Assembly: GCA_963748075.1 (NCBI GenBank)
Contig: CAVVHQ010000043.1
Span: 36,788 to 100,787 of the forward strand
DNA: 64,000 nt
Source: VRUE01 sp963748075
GTDB taxonomy: Bacteria; Actinomycetota; Thermoleophilia; Solirubrobacterales; 70-9
Direction: 5' to 3'
This document shows positions 48,848 through 57,355 of the stretch, piece after piece. Within the stretch, counting starts at the first letter, position 1; each line of letters begins with the position of its first letter. The position numbers and the translations under genes are program-made. The notes under the pieces were generated by a model. That model saw nothing but the letters and a program-made list of their open reading frames with translations, was not told where the DNA came from and made no database searches.

Positions 48848-49585
48848 TCAGCCCTTCCGGTTGGCCATCCGCTCGAGCTGCTTGCCCAGCGCCTTTTCGA
48901 CTTCGTCGGACATCGTCATCCGATAGACCGCAACCAGCGCCTGCAGCGAGAGGGGACGAAGCTGGTCGAGCGCTTGGCGAACCTGAGACCAGCGCTCCTC
49001 GGGGTAGCCCTCCTCTTCGAAGGGCTTCCAGACGTCCTCGAGGAACAGCTTCACGAACTCGTGCGACACGGACCTGGAGCGGCTGCGCACCTTGTCGAAC
49101 ACCGCCAGGGCATGGTCCAGGGACACCCCCGCGGCTACGACTCCCTCGGCGGCGTCCAGCAGCGAGGGAAAGGGGGCCTCGAAGCGGTCCTCGTCGACGG
49201 GCACCAGCGCCCCAGCCTCGACCGCTCGCTTCAGCGCGTTGTCCGTGTCGGTCCCGAACCGCTCGGCGAGCTCGTCCAGGGTGAACGTGCGCGGCTGCTC
49301 GCCGTCGAACTCGTCGAGGGTGCGCCGAAGCGAGAGGAACTGCTCGGCCGCCCCGAAGTTCCGGCTGAGCAGGCGCTCGATTCCCTTCAGGTTGAATCCG
49401 TCGGCCTGCAGCTCCTGGATCATCCGCAGCCGCGCCAGGTGCTGCGGCCCGTAGTAGCCGACCCGGTCGCGCACCTCGGGGGCGGGAAGCAGCCCCCTCG
49501 CCCGGTGGGAGCGGATGTTGCGAACCGTCATGCCGGTCTGCGCGGCGAGCTCTTCGATCGTCAGGTCGTTCTCTTGATCGGCCAC
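48848..49585 (-). CDS. MerR-family transcriptional regulator
   Basis: About 245 residues. A MerR winged-helix begins at LTIEELAAQTGMTVRNIRSHRARGLLP with the second helix YGPQHLARLRMIQEL, followed by a longer-than-usual effector region (about 120-240). The GTG at 49585 is preferred over ATG 49660 because that ATG overlaps the divergent reductase start. It is divergent from the desaturase operon, so it probably regulates lipid desaturation. Confidence 0.8.
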   Translation of the reverse strand: MADQENDLTIEELAAQTGMTVRNIRSHRARGLLPAPEVRDRVGYYGPQHLARLRMIQELQADGFNLKGIERLLSRNFGAAEQFLSLRRTLDEFDGEQPRTFTLDELAERFGTDTDNALKRAVEAGALVPVDEDRFEAPFPSLLDAAEGVVAAGVSLDHALAVFDKVRSRSRSVSHEFVKLFLEDVWKPFEEEGYPEERWSQVRQALDQLRPLSLQALVAVYRMTMSDEVEKALGKQLERMANRKG

Positions 49586-49620
49586 GGTGGCAAAGCTACT
49601 ATGGAATGGCGGTTCGGAAG

Positions 49621-49648
49621 TTGACGTGACGCCATTTAATGTTACGTT
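49621..49648 (+). promoter_or_regulatory. Promoter of the desaturase operon, nearly leaderless
   Basis: TTGACG (49621-49626), 16-bp spacer and TACGTT (49643-49648) form a good -35/-10 pair, placing the transcript start near 49655, only a few bases before the reductase ATG at 49659. The AT-rich stretch is exceptional for this window and would also hold the MerR operator. Confidence 0.5.
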
Positions 49649-49658
49649 ATTCGATGTC

Positions 49659-50744
49659 ATGTCGCCAAAGCTCGCGCCTCGCCCCAGCCTCCGCCTCCTC
49701 GACGCGCTCGCGGGGCCGCACGGGGTCGACGGCTACCTGGAGCAGATCAACCCCCTGCTGGTGGGCGGAGAGTGTCGCGCCGAGGTTCTTGCGGTCGAGC
49801 GCGGGACCGAGGAGACCGTCACCCTGACGCTGCGTCCCAACCGCGCCTGGCGGGGCTTCCGCGCCGGCCAGTTCGTGCAGGTGGCGGTCGAGATCGACGG
49901 GGTCCGCCACCAGCGCTGCTACTCGCCCGCCTCGGCCGAGGGACGGCGGCCGGAGCTGGAGATCACCGTCAAGCGCCACCCCGGAGGGCTCGTCTCCAAC
50001 TTCCTCGCGGAGCGCGCCGAGCCGGGAACGGTGCTCGGCCTCTCCCAGGCCGAAGGCGACTTCCAGCTGCCTGAACCGCGTCCTGATGCGGTTCTCCTGA
50101 TCGGCGGCGGCAGCGGCCTCACCCCGTTGACGGCGATCGTCCGCACGCTCCTCGCCGAGGCCTACAGCGGGCCGATCGCGATGCTCCACTACGCGCCCGA
50201 CCGCGCCAGCGCGATCTACCGCGAGGAGCTGGAGCGCCTTGCGGAGGAGCACCCGAACCTCCACCTCGCTCGCTCCTACACCAGGTCCCCGGGCGCCGGC
50301 GAGATCGACGGGCATTTCAACCCCGTGCACCTCCCGCAGTCCGAGCCCTGCTTCGCCGCAGCGGAGACCTTCGCCTGCGGGCCAGCGGCGCTGCTCGACG
50401 CCGTCCGCCGCACCTGGGCCAACGGGCTGGAGCACCGACTTCACATCGAGAGCTTCGTCCCGCCGACCCTCGTCCCCGCCGGCCAGCCCGGCGAGGGCGC
50501 GATCCGCTTCCTCGACTCGGGCCTCGAGGTGCAGAACAGCGGCGCCTCCCTGCTGGAGCAGGCCGAGGAAGCCGGCATCCCGGCGCAGTTCGGCTGCCGG
50601 ATGGGGATCTGCCACACCTGCACCCGCCGGAAGGCGGCCGGCACCCACCAGAACCTGATCACCGGCGAGGTCTCCTCGGCGCCCGACGAGGAGATCCAGC
50701 TCTGCGTCTCCGCCGCACGCGGCGACCTCACCGTCGAGCTCTGA
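49659..50744 (+). CDS. Ferredoxin-NAD(P)+ reductase with C-terminal [2Fe-2S] domain
   Basis: About 361 residues. FAD-binding FNR domain (RCYSPAS motif), NAD(P) domain with LIGGGSGLTPL, and a C-terminal plant-type 2Fe-2S ferredoxin with FGCRMGICHTC (three Cys) and the fourth in LCVSAA. This is the reductase type (Rv3230c-like) that feeds electrons to DesA3-type acyl-CoA desaturases, encoded next. Confidence 0.88.
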   Translation: MSPKLAPRPSLRLLDALAGPHGVDGYLEQINPLLVGGECRAEVLAVERGTEETVTLTLRPNRAWRGFRAGQFVQVAVEIDGVRHQRCYSPASAEGRRPELEITVKRHPGGLVSNFLAERAEPGTVLGLSQAEGDFQLPEPRPDAVLLIGGGSGLTPLTAIVRTLLAEAYSGPIAMLHYAPDRASAIYREELERLAEEHPNLHLARSYTRSPGAGEIDGHFNPVHLPQSEPCFAAAETFACGPAALLDAVRRTWANGLEHRLHIESFVPPTLVPAGQPGEGAIRFLDSGLEVQNSGASLLEQAEEAGIPAQFGCRMGICHTCTRRKAAGTHQNLITGEVSSAPDEEIQLCVSAARGDLTVEL

Positions 50745-50767
50745 ACCCTTCACACGAAAGGAACCCG

Positions 50768-51991
50768 ATGACCACCACCACCGCCACTCCCCAGCACTCG
50801 CCCTCCCCCTCCCCTTCGCTGACGCCGGAGCAGATCGAGAGCCTCGGAGAGGAGATCGATGCGATCCGCCGGCGGGTCCTGGCCGACCGCGGCGAGCGCG
50901 ACGCCAACTACATCCGTGGCGTGATCCGCGCACAGCGCGGACTCGAGGTGGCCGGCCGCGGGCTGCTCTGGGCCGGCGTCTTTCCGCCCGCCTGGATCGC
51001 CGGGGCAGCCGCGCTCTCGCTCTCCAAGATCCTCGACAACATGGAGATCGGCCACAACGTGATGCACGGACAGTACGACTGGATGAACGACCCGAGGCTC
51101 TCGGGGAAGCAGTTCGAGTGGGACACCGCCTGCCCCGCCGACCAGTGGCGCCACTCGCACAACTACATGCACCACACCCACACCAACATCGTCGGCAAGG
51201 ACCGCGACATCGGCTACGGCGTCCTGCGCATGTCCGAGGAGCAACCCTGGAATCCCTACTACCTGGGCAACCCGGTTTGGGCGGCGCTGCTCGCGACCTT
51301 CTTCCAGTACGGGGTGGCACTGCACGACCTCGAAGTCGAGCGACTCCCCAGCGGCGAGGCCGACACTGCCGAGAAGCGCGAGCTGCGGAAGGGAATCTGG
51401 CAGAAGGTTCGGCGTCAGACGCTGAAGGACTACGTGATCTTTCCCGCCCTGTCGGGCCCGCTCTTCGCCTTCCCCCTCGCCGGCAACGCCACCGCCAACC
51501 TGGCCCGCAACCTCTGGGCGTTCACGATCATCTTCTGCGGGCACTTCCCCGAAGGGACCCAGGAGTTCAGCGAGGAGGAGACCGAGCACGAGACCCGCGG
51601 CGAGTGGTACCGCCGCCAGATGCTCGGCTCGGCGAACCTCAGCGGCGGCCCGCTCTTCCACGTCCTCTCCGGCAACCTCGGCTTCCAGATCGAGCACCAC
51701 CTCTTTCCGGACCTGCCCGCCAACCGCTACGCGGAGATCTCCGTCGAGGTGCAGGAGATCTGCGAACGCTACGGCCTCCCCTACAACGTCGGCCCCCTGC
51801 ACGAGCAGTTCGGCAGCGTGGTCAAGAAGATCTGCCGCCTGGCGCTGCCGGAGGCGGAGGGGCGCGGGCGACTCGGCTTTGCCGGCACCCTCCTCGACGG
51901 GCTCGGCGGTGCGGCCAAGGGGCTTGGAGGTGCCGCGATGAAGGTGGCCCGCCTGGCGCTGCCCGGCTCTCGGGGCACGGCCGCCGCCTGA
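50768..51991 (+). CDS. Membrane fatty-acid desaturase (DesA3-like)
   Basis: About 407 residues. Three histidine boxes: HNVMH, HSHNYMHHTHT and QIEHHLFP bind the di-iron centre. It introduces a double bond into acyl-CoA, probably delta-9, at the membrane. AAAGGA precedes ATG 50768 and the reductase ends 23 bp upstream. The C-terminal about 60 residues are an Ala/Gly-rich extension. Control is by the MerR protein transcribed divergently. Confidence 0.92.
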   Translation: MTTTTATPQHSPSPSPSLTPEQIESLGEEIDAIRRRVLADRGERDANYIRGVIRAQRGLEVAGRGLLWAGVFPPAWIAGAAALSLSKILDNMEIGHNVMHGQYDWMNDPRLSGKQFEWDTACPADQWRHSHNYMHHTHTNIVGKDRDIGYGVLRMSEEQPWNPYYLGNPVWAALLATFFQYGVALHDLEVERLPSGEADTAEKRELRKGIWQKVRRQTLKDYVIFPALSGPLFAFPLAGNATANLARNLWAFTIIFCGHFPEGTQEFSEEETEHETRGEWYRRQMLGSANLSGGPLFHVLSGNLGFQIEHHLFPDLPANRYAEISVEVQEICERYGLPYNVGPLHEQFGSVVKKICRLALPEAEGRGRLGFAGTLLDGLGGAAKGLGGAAMKVARLALPGSRGTAAA

Positions 51992-52010
51992 TCCGCCGTA
52001 GGCTCAACCG

Positions 52011-52796
52011 ATGAACGAGGGCTCGGGCAAGAATCCCGGGGGGCGGTTCGCCGAGGCCGCCCGTCGCCTCAACCGCAGCCCGAAGCTGGTCGAGACCGCG
52101 AGGCGGACGCGCGAACGGGCGCTGGGCGGCGACCGGTTCCCCGACCGGCTCTCCGCTTCCCGCGGTCGCCCGTCGGACCTCGCCGCCCTGCAGCTCGCGG
52201 CTTTGAGGGGAAACGCGCCGGGGGTTCTGGGAGAGCTCGGGCTGACGGCGCTGCAGGCCTGGCAGCGATTTGCCGAGTCACAGGACCGAGGGCGAGGCAA
52301 AGTCGACGTCGCGATCCTCTTCACCGACCTGGTCGGCTTCTCGAGCTGGTCGCTGAAGGCGGGCGACGGTGCCGCGCTGAGGATGCTGGGCGAGGTCAGC
52401 GACGCAATCGAGCCGCCGATCGCCGAGCGCAGAGGCGAAGTGGTCAAGCGGCTCGGCGACGGGCTGATGGCCGCGTTCTGGGATGCGCCGAGCGCCATCG
52501 ATGCGGCTTTCGTCGCCGGCGAACGGATCGCATCGATCGAAGTGGACGGCTACCGCCCCCGACTTCGCACCGGCATCCACCTCGGCCGGCCGCGCAAGCT
52601 GGGCGGCGACTACTTCGGAGTCGACGTCAACATCGCCGCTCGACTGGCCGAAGCGGCCAAGCCCGATGAGATCCTCGTCTCCGGTCGCGCCCTGGAGACG
52701 CTCGATCCAGGCGCCGCGGAGGCGAAGAAGCGGCGGTTCAGCGCCAAGGGGGCGCCGAGGGGACTGAATGCCTACGCCTTGAGCCGACCCGGGTAG
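52011..52796 (+). CDS. Class III adenylate/guanylate cyclase
   Basis: About 261 residues. The C-terminal cyclase domain has the metal-binding ILFTDLVGFS, KRLGDGLMAAF, and the transition-state region GGDYFGVDVNIAARLAEAA. The N-terminal 90 residues are not recognised and may be regulatory. Starting 19 bp after the desaturase, it is probably co-transcribed, which is unusual for a cyclase; the link (e.g. cold signalling) is inference. Confidence 0.85.
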   Translation: MNEGSGKNPGGRFAEAARRLNRSPKLVETARRTRERALGGDRFPDRLSASRGRPSDLAALQLAALRGNAPGVLGELGLTALQAWQRFAESQDRGRGKVDVAILFTDLVGFSSWSLKAGDGAALRMLGEVSDAIEPPIAERRGEVVKRLGDGLMAAFWDAPSAIDAAFVAGERIASIEVDGYRPRLRTGIHLGRPRKLGGDYFGVDVNIAARLAEAAKPDEILVSGRALETLDPGAAEAKKRRFSAKGAPRGLNAYALSRPG

Positions 52797-52800
52797 CCGG

Positions 52801-53223
52801 TCAGCTCGGCGTGACGACGACGACCGGAATCGCCCTGGCCGTCTGCTGTTGGTAGGCGTCGTAGCGATCGCGGTTGTTCTCGTTGACGACCTTCCAGAGG
52901 CGGTCGTAGTCGGGATCCGACCGCTCGATCACCCTGGCCGTGCCCTTGCGGCGCTCGCGGCCGACCTGGACCTCGGCGTCCGGGGTCGCCCGCAGGTTGT
53001 GCAGCCAGGCGGGATGTCGGTCGGCGCCCCCGTTGGAGGCGACCAGGACGTAGTCGGCGCCGTCACTGGCGTAGACGAGGGCGTTCGTCCGAATTGCCCC
53101 GGAGCGACGTCCGGTCGACCGCAGCAGCAGGGTCGGGACGCCGATCATCCGATGCCCGACCCGCCCGTCGCTCCACTTGTAGAGCTGCTCGTGAAGACGG
53201 AGGACCTGGCCGGTGACGCCCAT
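52801..53223 (-). CDS. Deazaflavin (F420)-dependent nitroreductase-family protein
   Basis: About 140 residues in the DDN/FDOR-A family: LLLRSTGRRSGAIRTNAL, GGADRHPAWLHNLRATPDAEV and PVVVVTP. Such proteins use reduced F420 for redox of quinones or nitro compounds. The stop lies close to the cyclase stop in a convergent arrangement. A second family member is at 59355-59837. Confidence 0.88.
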   Translation of the reverse strand: MGVTGQVLRLHEQLYKWSDGRVGHRMIGVPTLLLRSTGRRSGAIRTNALVYASDGADYVLVASNGGADRHPAWLHNLRATPDAEVQVGRERRKGTARVIERSDPDYDRLWKVVNENNRDRYDAYQQQTARAIPVVVVTPS

Positions 53224-53294
53224 GGCAGGACAGCCTACGCCACGCCGGGCAGGCAGCGCTGTGATAATCGAGATCGGAATCGAGGGATCGCCAT

Positions 53295-53897
53295 ATGGAT
53301 AAACCCACGCATCGGCCCGTACCGGTCTCGGCCGAGACGCCCATCTGGAGTCGCTTCTTCACGGTCGCTCCGCTGGTGATCGTGGGCACCCGGGAGGGGG
53401 ACGGGCACGACCTCGCCCCGAAGCACATGGCGATGCCGCTGGGCTGGGACAACTACTTCTGCTTCGTCTGCAGCCCCCGGCACGCGACCCAGTCCAATGC
53501 CCAGCGGACCGGCCAGTTCACCGTCAGCTTTCCCCACCCCGACCAGGTCGTCGAGGCCAGCCTCGCCGCCGCTCCCCGGGAGGAGGACGACTCGAAGCCC
53601 AGCCTGCATGCGATTCCCACGTTCCCGGCGAGCACGGTCGACGGGGTGCTCGTGCGCGATGCCCACCTCTGGCTGGAGTGCGAGCTGGACAGGGTGATCG
53701 ACGGCTTCGGGCGCAACACGCTGATCGTCGGACGGGTGGTGGCCGCCGCGGCGGACGAGCGCGCCCTGCGGGTCTCCGACCGCGACGACGGCGACGTGAT
53801 CCGCGACGAGCCCCTGCTCGCCTACCTCAGCCCGGGACGCTTCGCCAAGATCTCGGAGAGCTTCTCGTTCCCCTACCACGTCGACTTCAAGCTCTGA
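53295..53897 (+). CDS. Flavin reductase-like FMN-binding protein
   Basis: About 200 residues of the FMN-binding split barrel (flavin_reduct) family: PLVIVGTREGDGHDLAPKHM, then NYFCFVCSPRHAT and a C-terminal domain with INTLIVGRVVA-like strand (RNTLIVGRVVAA). It may supply reduced flavin or act as a small oxygenase/reductase. The M20 peptidase gene begins directly at its stop, so the two are likely one transcript. Confidence 0.8.
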   Translation: MDKPTHRPVPVSAETPIWSRFFTVAPLVIVGTREGDGHDLAPKHMAMPLGWDNYFCFVCSPRHATQSNAQRTGQFTVSFPHPDQVVEASLAAAPREEDDSKPSLHAIPTFPASTVDGVLVRDAHLWLECELDRVIDGFGRNTLIVGRVVAAAADERALRVSDRDDGDVIRDEPLLAYLSPGRFAKISESFSFPYHVDFKL

Positions 53898-55109
53898 ATG
53901 GACCAGCGGAGCTCCGCAGCGGAGAGGGCTCCGGATTCCGCGGGGCAGTTGCAGGGGCAAAGCCTGCTGGACTGGCTGCGAGCGCACACGGGCGAGATGA
54001 CGGAGCTGCTCTGCCGGCTGACGAGCGCCGAGTCCCCCTCCCTCGACCCGGAAGCCCAGCGCGAGGCGCGGGCGATCCTCGAGGCTGAGCTCTCGGGGCT
54101 CGACCTCTCGGTCGAGGTCCTGCCCGGAGGGGAGGGCGGCGATCACCTGCTGGCCACGGCGCCGGACGGCGACGGCAGCGAGCCGGTCCAGTTGCTGCTC
54201 GGCCACCTCGACACGGTGTGGCCGGTGGGAACGCTGGCGACGATGCCCGTGCGGATCGAGGATGGGCTGCTCTACGGGCCCGGAGTCTTCGACATGAAGG
54301 GGGGCCTGGTCCAGATGATCTTCGCCTTCCGCGCCCTGGCGGAGCGGGGGATCGACCCGGCCTGCAGGCCGGTCGTCCTGGTCGGCGCCGACGAGGAGAT
54401 CGGCAGCCGCGATTCGCGCCGGCACGTCGAGAGGCTGGCCCGGGAGGCCGCCAGGGTGCTGGTGCTGGAGCCGGCCTACGGACCCGCCGGGAAGCTGAAG
54501 ACGGCCCGCAAGGGGGTGGGAAGGTTCACCGTGAAGGTCCGGGGCGTGGCGAGCCACGCCGGCCTCGACCCCGAGGCAGGGGTGAGCGCGATCCTCGAGC
54601 TCTCCCATCAGGTTCAGCGCCTCTTCGCGCTCAACGACCCCGAACGGGGGATCACGGTCAACGTGGGCACGATCGACGGTGGCCTGCGCCCCAACGTGAT
54701 CGCGCCCGAGGCGGTCGCCCGGGTCGAGGCGCGCGTGGTCGACGCCGAGGACGCCGCCTGCGTAGCTGGGCAGATCCGTGGGCTGAAGGCGATCGCGGAG
54801 GGTGTCTCGCTGCAGGTGGAGGGCGGCTTCGGGCGCCCTCCACTGCAGCGAACCCCCCGCAACCGGGCGCTCTGGCAGCTCGCCCGCGACGCCGCGGCCG
54901 AGCTGGGGATCGAGATCGACGAGGCGCTTGCCGGCGGGGCCTCGGACGGGAACGTGGCCAGCGCCTTCGCCGCGACCCTGGACGGGCTGGGCGCGGTCGG
55001 CGAGGGGGCGCATGCCGAGCACGAGCACGTGATCGTCGAGCGGATGCCCGAGCGGGCGGCGCTGCTCGCGCTGCTGCTCGCGACTCCGCTGAGCACCCCG
55101 GCGGCATGA
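53898..55109 (+). CDS. M20-family peptidase, carboxypeptidase G2-like
   Basis: About 403 residues. Metal ligands: His in LLLGHLDTVWPVG, Asp in GPGVFDMKGGLV, Glu pair in VGADEEIGSRDS; dimerisation domain with KGVGRFTVKVRGVASHAG (His of the lid). This fits glutamate carboxypeptidase/aminoacylase-type enzymes that free an amino acid from an acyl or peptide linkage. The next gene overlaps its stop by 4 bp. Context with PatB and an amidohydrolase suggests amino-acid or peptide catabolism. Confidence 0.88.
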   Translation: MDQRSSAAERAPDSAGQLQGQSLLDWLRAHTGEMTELLCRLTSAESPSLDPEAQREARAILEAELSGLDLSVEVLPGGEGGDHLLATAPDGDGSEPVQLLLGHLDTVWPVGTLATMPVRIEDGLLYGPGVFDMKGGLVQMIFAFRALAERGIDPACRPVVLVGADEEIGSRDSRRHVERLAREAARVLVLEPAYGPAGKLKTARKGVGRFTVKVRGVASHAGLDPEAGVSAILELSHQVQRLFALNDPERGITVNVGTIDGGLRPNVIAPEAVARVEARVVDAEDAACVAGQIRGLKAIAEGVSLQVEGGFGRPPLQRTPRNRALWQLARDAAAELGIEIDEALAGGASDGNVASAFAATLDGLGAVGEGAHAEHEHVIVERMPERAALLALLLATPLSTPAA

Positions 55110-56113
55110 CCGCACCGAGGACCGTGGCGGGCAGCGTGGCGCGGCTCGCGGACTTCGAGCGGCGCCCGCCGGCGATCGAGCCCCGCCCCCGAGCGCAGTG
55201 GGCAACCGGTGACTTCGTGGCCTGCGAGATGCTGGATGCCGGTCCGCTCCGCATCGAGATCCCGAGCGGCGAGGACGACTCCATACGCCTCGGCGACCGC
55301 CTCGTCGGGGCGCTGGGAAGGCGCGCCGCGACCCTGCAGGCGGTCGGCGACTGGCGCGCGGTGCAGGAGGACCTGCTGCTCCACACGCTGACCCCGGCGG
55401 GGGTGCTCGGGCGCTGCACCTCGGCCTCGATCCCCCCGCCGCCGATGGCAACGGTCCGCTACCTGGGACACGCGATGCGCGACGGCGAGCCCTGCACGAT
55501 GCGCGGGTCGGTCGAGCCGACGCCGACCCTGGCGCTCGAGGCGCCCGTCGTGCTGATCATCGGCACCTCGATGGACGCGGGAAAGACCGTCTCGGCCGCC
55601 GCGATCGTGCGGGAGCTGACCGGCATGGGGCTTCGGGTCGCGGGCGCGAAGCTGACCGGAGTCGGTCGCTACCGCGACATCCTCGCGATGCGAAAGGCGG
55701 GCGCCTACTACATCACCGACTTCGTCGAGGCCGGTCTGCCCTCGACCGTCGTTCCGCCGGACATCTACGAAGCCGCCCTCCGGCACATCTGCTCGGCCCT
55801 CGCGTCCCACGATCCCGATGTCGTGATCGCGGAGGCGGGAGCCTCGCCCCTCGAGCCGTACTGCGGCGACGTTGCGGTGCGCCTGCTCGCCGCGAACGTT
55901 CGAATGACCGTGCTCTGCGCCTCGGACCCCTATGCGGTCGTCGGCGTGATGACCGCGTTCAACAAAGAGCCCGACCTGATCGCCGGTCGCGCCACGAGCA
56001 CCGAGGCGGCGATCGCCCTGGTCGAGAAGCTGGTCTCCATCCCGGCGCTCAACCTGCTCGACCCGGCGAGCGGTCCGGAGCTGGCCTCCCTGCTGCGCGA
56101 GCAACTCGCCTGA
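55106..56113 (+). CDS. P-loop NTPase, DUF1611-like
   Basis: About 335 residues. N-terminal about 140 residues are an unassigned domain, followed by a P-loop LIIGTSMDAGKTVSAAAI and a BioD/DUF1611-like core with ITDFVEAGLPS and IAEAGASPL. DUF1611 proteins include DgcN, a D-glutamate N-acetyltransferase, but the usual DgcA epimerase partner is absent. I can support 'P-loop ATP-binding protein with M20 peptidase'; the reaction is unknown. ATGA overlap with the M20 gene implies coupled translation. Confidence 0.6.
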   Translation: MTAPRTVAGSVARLADFERRPPAIEPRPRAQWATGDFVACEMLDAGPLRIEIPSGEDDSIRLGDRLVGALGRRAATLQAVGDWRAVQEDLLLHTLTPAGVLGRCTSASIPPPPMATVRYLGHAMRDGEPCTMRGSVEPTPTLALEAPVVLIIGTSMDAGKTVSAAAIVRELTGMGLRVAGAKLTGVGRYRDILAMRKAGAYYITDFVEAGLPSTVVPPDIYEAALRHICSALASHDPDVVIAEAGASPLEPYCGDVAVRLLAANVRMTVLCASDPYAVVGVMTAFNKEPDLIAGRATSTEAAIALVEKLVSIPALNLLDPASGPELASLLREQLA

Positions 56114-56182
56114 TCCGCTGACGACCCACCGCGAGACGCTCGAGGGCGGCACCCGGACGGCGCCGATCGACCAAGGCCGACT

Positions 56183-57355
56183 CTACGCCGTGCCTTCGGG
56201 CAGCGCCACGTCGGGCGTTCGGGCCACGCAGAGCGCCAGGACCAGCAACCACATCGAGGGCGGGAAGCGGCGGCCGGGTGGCGGTGGGCCGTGGAAGCGT
56301 TCGGCCAGGCCGAGCAGGCGGATCACCTGCTCACAGGCAGTGCCGTGCCCTCCCTCGATATCGCAGGCGAGACGGGCCAGGGCCACCGACTCGGTCACAT
56401 CGCCCGCGGCGATGCCGCGGCCGACGGCAGTCAGCAGGTGGGAGCAGACCCGCTCCATCGATGGATCGATTGGGCCGGGAGGGCCAGGCGGCGGACCGAC
56501 GTCGGCCGGGTCCTCGCCGGCCAGGACGCGCTCGACCTGACCGCCGGCGATCGAGACGATCGCCGCGCGGTCCAGCCCGGCTGCCAGGGCGCAGCGGAGG
56601 TGCAGCGCGGCTGCGCTCAGCGGCTCCCCGTAGGGGGAATCGCTTGCCCAGAGGATCTGGCCCGGGGGAACCAGGCAGAAGAGCGCGATCAGGTCGGCCG
56701 GGTTCCACCAGGAGGTGTCGATCAGCAGGTTCGGATGCTTCGGCATCAGCCGCCACAGCCAGGCGATGTCGCTGACCGCCGCATGGGCGAGGATCAGGTG
56801 CGCGCCCGGGTGGCGCTCGGCCAGGTCGACCGTGTCGCGTCCCAGGGCGGGAATGCCGCGGCCGGCGTGGATCAGCACCGGGACCCGTCGCTCGTTTGCC
56901 AGCGACACCAGCTCCTCCACCCCGGGCTCGTGCATGGCGAACTGCTCGGCCCGGGGATGCAGCTTGATCCCGCGAGCGCCGGCGTCGAGGCAGCGCCGCG
57001 CTTCGGCCAGCGCATCGCGATGGGGATCGACCCGGCAAAAGGCCACCAGGCGGCCACCCGAGGCCTCGGCCAGGGCCAGCGCCCTGTCGTTGGCCGGTCC
57101 GTACCCGCCGGGCTCGTGCATCGGGAATGCGACGGCGCGCGCGCCGGCGCGCTGCAGCGTCGCGAGCAGCTCCTCCGGCTCCTGCCGGTAGCCGTCGGGG
57201 TCGTTGCTGCCGAAATGGGTGTGGGCATCGAACAGCGAGAGCGGTCCGGCCTCGCGTTCGACCGCTTCCAGCCATCGCCGCGACTCGAGCTCGACCGGGT
57301 CCCGCTCCGGCTCTTTCCGGCTCGGCCCGGCGGCGACGTCAGCCACGGCGGGCAA
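56183..57355 (-). CDS. Amidohydrolase-like TIM-barrel protein
   Basis: About 390 residues. Metal-dependent-hydrolase features: DAHTHFGSND (HxH), KLHPRAEQF (Lys), LIHAGRGIPA (His), ILAHAA (His) and DSPYG near the end of the barrel. This matches the amidohydrolase_2 group that includes decarboxylases of the ACMSD type and lactone hydrolases. It overlaps the PatB gene by 17 bp, so the two are co-translated. Confidence 0.78.
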   Translation of the reverse strand: MPAVADVAAGPSRKEPERDPVELESRRWLEAVEREAGPLSLFDAHTHFGSNDPDGYRQEPEELLATLQRAGARAVAFPMHEPGGYGPANDRALALAEASGGRLVAFCRVDPHRDALAEARRCLDAGARGIKLHPRAEQFAMHEPGVEELVSLANERRVPVLIHAGRGIPALGRDTVDLAERHPGAHLILAHAAVSDIAWLWRLMPKHPNLLIDTSWWNPADLIALFCLVPPGQILWASDSPYGEPLSAAALHLRCALAAGLDRAAIVSIAGGQVERVLAGEDPADVGPPPGPPGPIDPSMERVCSHLLTAVGRGIAAGDVTESVALARLACDIEGGHGTACEQVIRLLGLAERFHGPPPPGRRFPPSMWLLVLALCVARTPDVALPEGTA

